Of a DNA stretch of 61,786 nucleotides, positions 54,770-61,786 are shown one piece after another. This DNA is from Bryobacterales bacterium. GTDB lineage: Bacteria > Acidobacteriota > Terriglobia > Bryobacterales > UBA6623. The number at the start of each line of letters is the position of its first letter. Position 1 is the first letter of the stretch. Made by a program: the position numbers and the translations under genes. The notes beneath the pieces are model-generated. The model ran no database searches. It was given only the letters and a program-made list of their open reading frames with translations, and was not told where the DNA came from. The stretch lies in assembly GCA_022826925.1 (NCBI GenBank), contig JAJDTX010000113.1:1-61786 (forward strand), read 5' to 3'.

Positions 54770-57199
54770 CTAGAAGAAGCGCACGATGTAGCTGAAACGG
54801 ACGCCGCGCCCGATCTCCGGGGCGAGGTCCTTGATGAACGACGAGTGGTTGCGATAGAGCCGGTCGCCGATGTTGAACACATTGGCCGAGAACTGGTGAA
54901 TGGCATTGCCCCTTGGGATCGTGTACGACGCTCGCAGGTCGAGAACCGCGTATCCGGCCGTCGGCGTCTCCAGATCGAACGTCCGGTTCTGCCGGTCCGC
55001 CAGCACGAGTTCGGGCCGAATGCTGAAGCCTTTGCGTCGGTACTCGAACCCGACGCGGCCCCGCAGCGGCGGGATGCGTGGCAGCGGAGTGCCCGAGAGC
55101 TTCGTTTTCGCGTCCACGAAATCCATCCCGAGATTGAGCCGCAAGTCTTGACTCAAGCCGATGCCGAGCCGGGTTTCGGCTCCGCTGAAGCGGCTGTCGC
55201 GCTGCTCGAAGTGGACCACCGGCAGACCGTCTTCCTCCTCGCCCGTGGCGAACGGGAAGACGAAGTTGCTGAAATCGTAGAAGAAGAAGTTGACCTCGCC
55301 ATCGACTCGTCCAGCTTGCTGCCTCACTGACAGGTCGACGCCATTGCCGCGCTCGGCACCGAGGCTGGGATCGCCCACCTCGAAGATCAACGTGCCGACA
55401 TGCGGCCCCACGTTGTAGAGCTCCTCGAGGGCCGGGGCACGGTAGGAGTGGGAATAGTTGGCGACGAAAGCTCCGCCCCGCCATAGGTCGGCATGCAAGC
55501 CGACAGCCGCCGAAACGCCCGTGAAGCGGCGGGGGACCGCGTCCGGGTATTCTTCCCCGTGCTCGTCGTGCTCTTCATCCTCGTCGTGGTGCTCTCCTTC
55601 CTCCTCGTCATCGTGGTGTTCTTCGCCTTCTTCTTCGTGATGTTCTTCGCCGTGGCCGTGGCCACGCTCGGCGAACGCCGGATTGTAGCGGGAGGTCTCC
55701 AAGCGGCCGCCGAACTGAAGCTTGACCCGCTCAAAGTCGACCTCTTCGAGCGCGAACAGGGCGAACGACTGCTGATCGATCGGCGGCGAGAGCGCTTCCT
55801 CGCCCTCCGCTGAGTAGTCGCGCTCCATGCCCCAGAACCCGAAGCGGCCCGTCAACGGTCCGCGTCTGTTCTGTTCGAAAACGCCCCGATAGACGACTTG
55901 ATCGTTGTCGAATCGCGTGCCGATTCGGCGTTGATCGCCTTCGAATTCGATCTCCTCGTGTTTGTAGGTCGCGTAGCCCACCTTCATCACGAAGCGCTCG
56001 AACGCAGGGCCGAGATCTCGCACTCCCCAGTTGACCTGATAGGCGATTTGGCGCATGGCGAGATCGATGCGAAGCTCCTCTTCGTGCTCGTCGCCCTCTT
56101 CCTCTTCGTCGTGGTGTTCTTCTTCGTCCTCATCATCGTGATCATCGTGGTGTTCTTCTTCTCCGTGATGGTCATGGGCGTGGAACTCGTCGGCGAAGGG
56201 AACTCCGTAACTGGAGTCGTTAGCGCGAACGCCAACGCTGACGAAGGCTCGCTCGCCAAACCAGCCAACGCCGCCATAGCCGTTGGTGAACTGGGTTCGG
56301 GAATTCTCGACATCGCCCAAGGGTGTTGCGTAGTCTGCGGTGCGAATGCCATTCGTACCGCCCCATAAGCGCCAGCCGCCGTTGGCGTAATCGAAGCCGG
56401 CCGCCCCTCCCGCTAGGGCGTTGCCAGTCCCCGCAGAGCCTTGTAGGTAGCCCTGCATGCCGTCCGGATGCGAGACGAAGCCTGCATGACTGCTGACAGC
56501 GTTCACGACCCCTCCCATGGCGTTGCTGCCGTAGAGCAGGGTCGCGGGGCCTTTCACCACTTCGAGCCTGTCAAACGACAGCGGGTTGAACGTCTCGGCG
56601 TGGTCGCCGGAATTGGACGAGATGGAACCCGTCCGCAGCCCGTCGGCCATGATCAGAACCCGGTCGCCGTCGAAGCCGCGAATGATCGGGCGTGACGAGC
56701 CCGGCCCGAACCCCCGTTGGGCGATTCCCGTGCCTGGTTCATTGCCGAGCACTTCGCCCAGGCCGGCGGCGATATTCTCAGCGCGAGCCAGGTCGAGCGA
56801 GGTTTTCGTGTGCGTGGATTGGAAGGACTCAAACGCGGACTCGGGCCGCCCCGCCGCACTGACGGTGATTTGCGTCTGCTCCGTCGCGAACGACAGCAGC
56901 AACTTCACCCCATCCGCACCTTCGGGAGTGACCTCGATGGCTTCGGAGACGCCCTGCAAGGCGCTTTCGATGTGAGCGTGGAGATGGTAGCGGCCCGGCC
57001 GTAGCCCCTCGAACTGGAATCGCCCTTGTTCATCGGCGATCGTCGAAGCCCCGGTTTCCAAGAGATTGACGGTCGCCCCGCCGATGGGCGCGCCCGTCTG
57101 CAGCAGCAGCACTTGCCCCTCTATAGCGGCGGTGTCCTGGCCGTGGACCGCGGATACTGCGAACAGCGCCGATACGACGGCGCAGAGTATTCGTTTCAT
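54770..57199 (-). CDS. ZnuD-like TonB-dependent receptor with His/Asp/Glu-rich loops
   Basis: This 809-residue outer-membrane receptor has a signal peptide (LCAVVSALFAVSAVHG) and a carboxypeptidase-regulatory-like domain (~25-105). A plug (~115-260, with RPIIRGFDGDRVLIMADGLRTG and RLEVVKGPATLLYGSNAMGG) and a 22-stranded barrel ending in aromatic Phe follow. Two long surface loops at about residues 337-375 and 509-551 consist nearly entirely of His, Asp and Glu. ZnuD of Neisseria likewise uses His-rich loops to capture zinc. Signal-peptide ATG 57199 is preceded by a good GGGAGA. It is the third gene of the uptake operon. Confidence 0.9.
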   Translation of the reverse strand: MKRILCAVVSALFAVSAVHGQDTAAIEGQVLLLQTGAPIGGATVNLLETGASTIADEQGRFQFEGLRPGRYHLHAHIESALQGVSEAIEVTPEGADGVKLLLSFATEQTQITVSAAGRPESAFESFQSTHTKTSLDLARAENIAAGLGEVLGNEPGTGIAQRGFGPGSSRPIIRGFDGDRVLIMADGLRTGSISSNSGDHAETFNPLSFDRLEVVKGPATLLYGSNAMGGVVNAVSSHAGFVSHPDGMQGYLQGSAGTGNALAGGAAGFDYANGGWRLWGGTNGIRTADYATPLGDVENSRTQFTNGYGGVGWFGERAFVSVGVRANDSSYGVPFADEFHAHDHHGEEEHHDDHDDEDEEEHHDEEEEGDEHEEELRIDLAMRQIAYQVNWGVRDLGPAFERFVMKVGYATYKHEEIEFEGDQRRIGTRFDNDQVVYRGVFEQNRRGPLTGRFGFWGMERDYSAEGEEALSPPIDQQSFALFALEEVDFERVKLQFGGRLETSRYNPAFAERGHGHGEEHHEEEGEEHHDDEEEGEHHDEDEEHDEHGEEYPDAVPRRFTGVSAAVGLHADLWRGGAFVANYSHSYRAPALEELYNVGPHVGTLIFEVGDPSLGAERGNGVDLSVRQQAGRVDGEVNFFFYDFSNFVFPFATGEEEDGLPVVHFEQRDSRFSGAETRLGIGLSQDLRLNLGMDFVDAKTKLSGTPLPRIPPLRGRVGFEYRRKGFSIRPELVLADRQNRTFDLETPTAGYAVLDLRASYTIPRGNAIHQFSANVFNIGDRLYRNHSSFIKDLAPEIGRGVRFSYIVRFF

Positions 57200-57237
57200 T
57201 GGAAGTCTCCCCTATCACTCGCATACAAACCTACCGA

Positions 57238-57262
57238 CCGGCTCGCGCAATCGCGGAGCCGG
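57238..57262 (-). promoter_or_regulatory. Intra-operon hairpin upstream of the TonB receptor gene
   Basis: On the minus strand CCGGCTC and GAGCCGG enclose an inner CGC/GCG pair and a GATT loop with one bulged C. It lies in the 83-bp gap after the small Cys-rich gene and ends 39 nt before the receptor ATG. With no T-tract it could act as an attenuator or an RNA processing/stability element. Confidence 0.4.
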
Positions 57263-57282
57263 ATAAAGCAACTAGACGAGTT

Positions 57283-57546
57283 TTAGAGGGGAGGGGCGCG
57301 GCCGCGATAGCGCCTCGAGAACGCCTGGACGGCCGGCCCTTGGTTCGGCGCTACGGCGGCGCGCGGAGTGGGCGGCGGCGAGCACAGCGTGGCGGAGCCC
57401 GAGGCCAGCGGCGAGATGTCGGCCAGGTGGCAGAGCTCGCACGCGCCTTCCTCGCAATCCGGCGGCTCAAAGCTGCAATGGATTTGCGTGTAGGCGATTT
57501 GCCCCAGCCCCAGAGCCAGCAGCAGCAGGAGCAATCGAAGCATCAT
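57283..57546 (-). CDS. Small exported Cys-rich protein
   Basis: The 87-residue protein has an N-terminal hydrophobic leader (MLRLLLLLLALGLGQIAYTQ). A cluster of Cys and His follows: HCSFEPPDCEEGACELCHLADISPLA, so C-x7-C-x4-C-x2-CH. The CELCH can be read as a haem motif or as a metal site. The tail is Pro- and Arg-rich. It starts in an ATGA overlap with the MerC-like gene and precedes the TonB receptor gene. I do not recognise it with confidence; it recalls the small DUF2946-like proteins linked to metal receptors. Confidence 0.7.
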   Translation of the reverse strand: MMLRLLLLLLALGLGQIAYTQIHCSFEPPDCEEGACELCHLADISPLASGSATLCSPPPTPRAAVAPNQGPAVQAFSRRYRGRAPPL

Positions 57547-57932
57547 GCAGCAGGCTCCTCGGCCTCGCAAAGCGCACACTGGCGGCAGAGACGAAGGTTG
57601 ACAAGGTGCGCCGTAGCGATCAATACAGCTCCGGAGGCGACCGTCAGCGGCTCGAATGCCTCGCTCACGGGCCCGAGCTTGGCTAGGGCGAGCATGATCA
57701 CACCAGTCGCGAACAGGCCGAGACAACGCTTGCGGCGATGCCGTCGCCAGTAGCTGGGTCCGAGGCTCAGAGCGGCTGTCCCGACCGCGGCGGTCAGCAG
57801 CAGCGCTTCCGTCGACTCATTGAGCAGCCAGCCGAGAGGCAAGCCCACCGCCGCTCCAAGCAACAGCGGCGTGGCGATGCAGTGCAGCCCGCAGCACACG
57901 GACAGCGCCATCCCGGCGCGATCGATAGCCAC
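57543..57932 (-). CDS. MerC-like membrane protein
   Basis: The 129-residue protein starts at GTG 57932 (AIDRAGMALSVCCGLHCIATPLLLG). It has about four transmembrane helices, and a Cys pair and CxxHC-like CCGLHC in helix 1, as in MerC-family proteins. The C-terminus is RLCRQCALCEAEEPAA with three more Cys, suitable for metal binding on the cytoplasmic face. MerC proteins move Hg(II) or, in non-mercury loci, other soft metals. The frame is open to TTG 58034, but the residues before 57932 are not MerC-like. It heads the uptake operon. Confidence 0.8.
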   Translation of the reverse strand: MAIDRAGMALSVCCGLHCIATPLLLGAAVGLPLGWLLNESTEALLLTAAVGTAALSLGPSYWRRHRRKRCLGLFATGVIMLALAKLGPVSEAFEPLTVASGAVLIATAHLVNLRLCRQCALCEAEEPAA

Positions 57933-58335
57933 GCCGATTCCGTCCCGCCGCTCGATCAAGCGTGCCGACAGCTGTCGCACCTTCCTATTACGATACCCTG
58001 TGAAACCCAACCGGCCGAGCGGATTTCCCGCCAACGGGACGAATGATCCGGTCAGCGGCTACTTTGCGGAGCGGCCTGCTAGGCGATGGAGGCACCTGGG
58101 TCGGCCAACACCGCCGCGCGGTCGAGGTTGGGACCGATGAAGCGTTGCGTCTAACGCGGGACCCGCCCGCTGCCCCGGGGCTGCTCAGAGCCGCCATCCA
58201 GCATCACGTGCACCGCCCGCCAGGCCCCGCGTCTGGCGCGCGGGCGACGCGCAGAACGCCTTTTGCACGGAACAGGCTTGCTGCTTGAACGCGCCGCAAC
58301 GTTCCCTATGTGTGCGGGTCGGACCCTTGTCTTAG
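57933..58335. other. Upstream region of the metal-uptake operon
   Basis: About 400 bp lie between the initiator tRNA and the MerC-like start on the minus strand. No gene is recognisable. On the minus strand GTATCGTAATAGGAAGG at 57993-57977 contains TCGTAAT, half of a Firmicutes-style Zur/Per box, and an AGGA; this is too weak to call. A promoter for the operon must lie here but I cannot place it. Confidence 0.45.
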
Positions 58336-58412
<77 letters not shown>

Positions 58413-58417
58413 TTTTG

Positions 58418-58446
58418 ACCATAGCAGTCGACTCATTGAGTGTCAA
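58418..58446 (-). promoter_or_regulatory. Promoter of the initiator tRNA gene
   Basis: On the minus strand a perfect TTGACA (58446-58441) is separated by 17 bp from TATGGT (58423-58418). The -10 ends only 5 nt before tRNA nucleotide 1, so transcription begins at or within a few bases of the mature 5' end. Confidence 0.75.
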
Positions 58447-58513
58447 CGTTGGGCCAATACAAGGCCTGCAAGTCGGGCCGGACTGGCGGACTGCGCGACC
58501 GGGCGGGCGCACC

Positions 58514-59938
58514 TCACTCAGCCATTTTCCAGCGCTCGGGAGCCGTCCAACCCTCGGGCGGTGGCGCAGTCATCGGCGGCACGCCGCCATCTTGGCGGAG
58601 GGCCCGAAACTCCTCCAGCGCAGCCAGCATCTCTTGAGTCCGCTTGGACTCCCGGTCAGCAAGATCGACGTTCTCGAGGGGATCAGTCTTGAGGTGAAAG
58701 AGCTCCACGGTCACGGGCCGGACCTGTCTTTGCCGGGCCGGCAGCTGGGGCGGGGGGGCGTCCGCAGGGTTTGGCCCCAAGATCGGCGCACCGCGCCTCA
58801 CAATCTTCCAATCGCCGGCGATCAGAGCCAGTTGCTCGTCCCCGTACCGCTCGTAGTACGAGAAGAAGCGCCTCTGACGCTCCGGCCCGGTGCCGGCGAT
58901 CAAATCGAAGACGTCTTCGCCGTCCAGCGGCTCGCCTGGCCCCCCGGATGCGCCGAGGCCCGCCACACGGCGTAGTGTCGGAAGCACGTCAAGATAGCTC
59001 ATCAATCCGGTGACCTTGCGGCCCTCGCCGGAAATCCCGTTCGGCCAGCGCAACGCTGCCGCCACCCTGGTGCCGCCCTCGTAGACGGTGCCCTTCCCTG
59101 CCCGCAAGGGCGTGTTGTCGGCCAGCGCCTGGCCACCGTTGTCGCTCGCGAACCACACCAGCGTGTCGCCGTCCACGCCGTTGCGCCGCAGCGCTTCCAG
59201 GATGCGGCCGATCGCGGCATCCATCGCAGCCACCATCGCCATGTAGACTCGGCGCCTCTCGTCTTCCGCCGCGGAAAACGGCTCCAGCCATTGATCCGGC
59301 ACTTGCAGCGGCGTGTGGGGGGCGTTGAACGGCACGTACAGGAAGAACGGCCCGGCAGCGGCGTGCTGGTCGATGAACCTGACCGCCTCGTCTGCGATCA
59401 AGCCTGTGGAGTATCCCTCGTCAGCGTTCGACTCGAAGCCTCTATGCCAGTCCAGTTGGCCCTCCCGGAAGTGCGTGTAGTAGTCAATGTTCCCGTTGTA
59501 GTGGCCTACGAAGGACGTGAAGCCTTGATTCAGCGGGTGGAACCTTCGGAACGCGTGTCCGATGTGCCACTTCCCCGCGATGCCGCGCTGCCTGTAGCCT
59601 GCCCTCGCCAGCATCTCCGGCAAGGTCTCCTCCGCCGCCGGGACGCCAACCTCGAGAAACGGCCGACACACGGCCCGCTGCATGCCAAAACGAATCGGAT
59701 AGCGTCCCGTCATCAGGCCGGCTCGGGTCGGCGAACACACCGGGCAGGCATAAAAGCGATCAAGCTCAACGCCTTCGCTTGCAATGCGGTCGATGCTGGG
59801 AGTCGGGATATCGCCTCCGTGGTAGCTGACGTCATTCCAGCCCAGGTCATCGGCCAAGATCAACACGATGTTGGGCCGCGCTTCCACAACCGCGCAGGCA
59901 CAGGCAAACATCGCCGCAAGAGTCAGGATTCTCGTCAT
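58514..59938 (-). CDS. Sulfatase (type I, Cys-formylglycine)
   Basis: The 474-residue exported sulfatase has a leader (LTLAAMFACACAVVEA). Metal-ligand Asp residues are at LILADDLGW (30-31), and the maturation site ACPVCSPTRAGLMTGR has Cys68 as the residue converted to formylglycine (CxPxR). Further metal/substrate motifs are GKWHIGH near 123 and FASDNGG near 265. It cleaves sulfate esters, typically from polysaccharides. An anaerobic or aerobic FGly-generating enzyme must be encoded elsewhere. The MobB-like gene overlaps its start by 4 bp. Confidence 0.93.
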   Translation of the reverse strand: MTRILTLAAMFACACAVVEARPNIVLILADDLGWNDVSYHGGDIPTPSIDRIASEGVELDRFYACPVCSPTRAGLMTGRYPIRFGMQRAVCRPFLEVGVPAAEETLPEMLARAGYRQRGIAGKWHIGHAFRRFHPLNQGFTSFVGHYNGNIDYYTHFREGQLDWHRGFESNADEGYSTGLIADEAVRFIDQHAAAGPFFLYVPFNAPHTPLQVPDQWLEPFSAAEDERRRVYMAMVAAMDAAIGRILEALRRNGVDGDTLVWFASDNGGQALADNTPLRAGKGTVYEGGTRVAAALRWPNGISGEGRKVTGLMSYLDVLPTLRRVAGLGASGGPGEPLDGEDVFDLIAGTGPERQRRFFSYYERYGDEQLALIAGDWKIVRRGAPILGPNPADAPPPQLPARQRQVRPVTVELFHLKTDPLENVDLADRESKRTQEMLAALEEFRALRQDGGVPPMTAPPPEGWTAPERWKMAE

Positions 59939-60561
59939 AGCTTGTGTGTCCTCTCGAACAGGCGCTGCTGCACGAAGCTGACGATCTCAGCTGTGCAATA
60001 CGTCGGCGGCTGGGCCTCGAATACGGGCGTGCGGTGCAGCAAGCTCGGCTCGAAACCCTCCCACGACTCAGGGGAAGATCTATTCCCGGTGAGTACGAAC
60101 GCATCTGCGGCCGGCGCCAGACGCGCCGCGCTCTGCTTGCAATCGGCCATATCGAGATTCAAGACCGAGAGATATACGTCAGGCGGCAGGTGGTCGACGA
60201 TGCTGTTGGACTCGAACAGCACATTTCCGGCCTCGGACAGGGCTTCGCGGATCGCGGGCATTGCAACGGGCAGTTGCCCCATGGCCACTCGCACCCACAG
60301 CGCCGTCACCGCGCCGGCGGCGAGCATCCTGGCCGAGTCAGTGTCCGCGGGCTCGCCTGTCTCGGACGTGATCTCGTAGGGGCACAGAGGATTCTCCACC
60401 GCGCAGTCGCACGGCGTTCCGTCGCGGGAACAGATGCCGTGTCCGAACTGCGTCAGCTTGACCGCCGTCCACTGCAGCTCGCGCGTGGCCGAGATCAGCG
60501 AGGCTGCGAGCGAAGTCTTTCCGACTTCGCGACTGTTGCCTCCGATCACGACGCATCTCAC
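59935..60561 (-). CDS. MobB-like P-loop NTPase with Cys cluster
   Basis: The 208-residue protein starts at GTG 60561, overlapping the lpxD stop (GTGA). It has P-loop VVIGGNSREVGKTSLAASLI at residues ~4-23 and a Cys-rich segment GICSRDGTPCDCAVENPLCPYE near residues 48-69 that may hold an Fe-S cluster or zinc. FESNSIVDHLPPD and an NADCKQ-like stretch follow. It resembles MobB, which aids molybdenum-cofactor nucleotide attachment, but no molybdenum enzyme or other moa/mob gene is present. It is coupled between lpxD and the sulfatase; its role there is unknown. Confidence 0.65.
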   Translation of the reverse strand: MRCVVIGGNSREVGKTSLAASLISATRELQWTAVKLTQFGHGICSRDGTPCDCAVENPLCPYEITSETGEPADTDSARMLAAGAVTALWVRVAMGQLPVAMPAIREALSEAGNVLFESNSIVDHLPPDVYLSVLNLDMADCKQSAARLAPAADAFVLTGNRSSPESWEGFEPSLLHRTPVFEAQPPTYCTAEIVSFVQQRLFERTHKL

Positions 60562-61580
60562 GATGCTTCGAGCTCCTCGACCCTCGCCCGCAGCCGCTTG
60601 AGTTCCTTGAATAACTCTGGCAGGCGGTTGGCCAATGCCTGGCGCACAAGTTGCTCCTTCAGGGGACGCGCCGGCGTGCCCCAATACGATCCTCCTGCCT
60701 CCAATTGCTTGTCCGGCAACAGACCCGCCTGGCCCCCAAGCTGCACCCGGGCGCCCACGCGGGCTCGGTCACCGATCCCCACTTGCCCGGCCAGGACAGC
60801 GTAGTCTTCGACGACCACGCCGCCGGAGAGCCCGACGTGTGCGGCCATCACGACATGGCGGCCGATCTGGCAGTTGTGGCCAATGTGGACCAAGTTGTCC
60901 AGTTTCGTGCCCGCACCGATACGAGTATCGTCCAGCGCGCCGCGATCCACGCACGAGTTCGCTCCGATCTCCACGTCGTCGCCAATCTGGACACCACCTA
61001 CCTGCGGGAACTTTTCGTAGTGGTCGTCCTCGAACACCAATCCGAAACCGTCCGAACCGACGACCGCCCCGCTGTGCAGGACCACCCGATCCCCCAAGCG
61101 CGCAGTGCCGTGGACCCTGGCCCCGGAATGCAGGCGACAATCCCGTCCCAAGATCGCGCCCGGACCCACGTACGCGTGCGCAGCGATCACACAGCCCTCT
61201 CCGATCGAAGCGCCCCGTTCCACGACCGCTAGCGGTCCGACCGCCACTCCGGCACCCAGCGCTGCGGTGGCGTCCACTGACGCCGACGGATCGACCCCAG
61301 CCTCGACCTGGTCGGTCCCGATGATCGCCCGGAGTGCGCTCGCGAACGCCCGGCGGGGGTCCCTTACCCGAATCATGGTTCGGCTTTCCGCGGGCGTCTC
61401 CGGATCGACGACGACGCAGCCCGCATTGCTGGAGGGCAACCGCTCGGTCTCGTGCTTGCGCTGCCAGAACGCAAGCTGGTCCGGGCCGGCCTTTTCCAGC
61501 GTCTGCCCGGAACGGATCTCGACAGTCGCGCAACCTACAAGTTCGCCCTGCACCAACGCAGCGATGTCTGCGGCCGTCAT
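60558..61580 (-). CDS. lpxD: UDP-3-O-acylglucosamine N-acyltransferase LpxD
   Basis: The 340-residue enzyme adds the N-linked acyl chain in lipid A synthesis. A short N-terminal uridine-binding domain (TAADIAALVQGELVG ... ~90) is followed by left-handed beta-helix hexapeptide repeats (~105-290) and a C-terminal helix (ANRLPELFKELKRLRARVEELE). The catalytic His is in LVHIGHNCQIGRHVVMAAHVGLSGG near residue 235. ATG 61580 gives family length; the 31-codon upstream frame is rejected. It shows that the organism makes LPS-type lipid A. lpxD usually clusters with ompH, fabZ and lpxA; here it does not. Confidence 0.95.
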   Translation of the reverse strand: MTAADIAALVQGELVGCATVEIRSGQTLEKAGPDQLAFWQRKHETERLPSSNAGCVVVDPETPAESRTMIRVRDPRRAFASALRAIIGTDQVEAGVDPSASVDATAALGAGVAVGPLAVVERGASIGEGCVIAAHAYVGPGAILGRDCRLHSGARVHGTARLGDRVVLHSGAVVGSDGFGLVFEDDHYEKFPQVGGVQIGDDVEIGANSCVDRGALDDTRIGAGTKLDNLVHIGHNCQIGRHVVMAAHVGLSGGVVVEDYAVLAGQVGIGDRARVGARVQLGGQAGLLPDKQLEAGGSYWGTPARPLKEQLVRQALANRLPELFKELKRLRARVEELEAS

Positions 61581-61694
61581 GGAGGCTCTTGAGAGGACCT
61601 TGGCGCCCTCCGGCGCACTGCGGCTCGTCGGGCCGCAGGCACTATCCTCAGACAACCGGACATCGTTGCGCAAGCGGACCGACCGTGAAATTTG

Positions 61695-61708
61695 ACTAAC
61701 TCGTTAGT
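61695..61708. promoter_or_regulatory. Palindromic operator-like site
   Basis: ACTAAC and GTTAGT form perfect 6-bp arms around a 2-bp centre (TC). This is the geometry of a TetR-type operator. It lies 115 bp upstream of lpxD and 42 bp before the outward promoter at the window edge, so it could control either direction. Confidence 0.45.
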
Positions 61709-61749
61709 GCAGTTAGCGTTAGCCTCTGTTTTCAGGATGCCCGATAGGC

Positions 61750-61779
61750 TTGACGCCGCCGCCGAGTGTCAATTATAAT
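61750..61779 (+). promoter_or_regulatory. Strong outward-facing promoter at right edge
   Basis: TTGACG (61750-61755) and a perfect TATAAT (61774-61779) are 18 bp apart. They point rightward out of the window, so the gene served is not visible. Confidence 0.6.
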
Positions 61780-61786
61780 TTGTTAC

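Noticed and set aside
55493..55813. Hydrophobic plus-strand frame resembling a membrane protein (and a similar one at 55898-56368)
   Set aside because: It is the antisense reading of the Asp/Glu/His-rich loops of the TonB receptor; GAC/GAG/CAC runs read as Val/Leu/Phe on the other strand.
57977..57993. Zur-box-like TCGTAAT half-site before the MerC-like gene
   Set aside because: Only one half matches; the other arm is unrelated and no repeat of the motif was found at other operon starts.
61743..61772. Perfect TTGACA on the minus strand as lpxD promoter
   Set aside because: The -10 position (CCTATC or GCCTAT) is a poor match and lies far from the gene.

Overview
The window is a GC-rich bacterial chromosome segment, most likely from the Acidobacteriota. 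That is inferred from gene content: a VWFA-related Acidobacterial-type VWA protein, an Oar-like TonB receptor fragment, FG-GAP/ASPIC-UnbV (CRTAC1) protein, TlpA redoxin, Tat-exported Gfo/Idh proteins, DUF3604 proteins, a sulfatase, a sialidase and lpxD (so an outer membrane with LPS). No rRNA is present to confirm the phylum. The mix of exported glycan- and sulfate-ester-degrading enzymes suits a heterotroph feeding on complex host- or algal-derived polymers.

Left part (1-39.3 kb) is metabolic. It holds a truncated TonB receptor, an APC permease, the CRTAC1 protein, a tight TPR / PfkB kinase / GH4 glycosidase operon, and a large exported PIG-L (LmbE) deacetylase. These are followed by a CrtC/AttH-like lipocalin, two DUF3604 proteins plus a CehA/McbA-like PHP hydrolase, a lipoprotein sialidase, bifunctional PutA, an orphan ABC ATPase, a single-haem exported protein, two Gfo/Idh oxidoreductases, a CNT nucleoside transporter with PlsY, a TlpA thioredoxin, a class III aminotransferase, an EVE protein, a VWA protein and a HEAT-repeat protein.

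39.6-43.0 kb is a small defence / toxin-antitoxin island: Mrr restriction endonuclease, a fused Phd-UPF0175 antitoxin whose DUF3368/PIN toxin partner is decayed, a DUF3883 protein, and an MNT-HEPN pair.

43.0-58.0 kb reads as one metal-homeostasis island, most probably for zinc. The leftward efflux side is a P1B-type ATPase followed by a three-gene ABC exporter (ATPase plus two DUF3526 permeases). Rightward is an ArsR/SmtB repressor with an exact DXHX10HX2E alpha-5 zinc-site pattern and a 116-residue His-rich repeat protein. The uptake/allocation side is a leftward operon: MerC-like membrane protein, small Cys-rich exported protein, ZnuD-like TonB receptor with two His/Asp/Glu-rich loops, flavoprotein with a CCxxxCxC tail, a short FeoB-like GTPase-permease, an unknown 193-residue protein, and a COG0523 G3E GTPase metallochaperone. 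The FeoB-like protein, flavoprotein and unknown protein are overlapped or closely packed with a zinc-type chaperone and receptor. This is the best candidate in the window for an undescribed system.

58.3-61.8 kb carries an initiator tRNA with a near-consensus promoter directly abutting its 5' end, a sulfatase, a MobB-like P-loop protein and lpxD. The right edge has a strong outward-facing promoter sequence.
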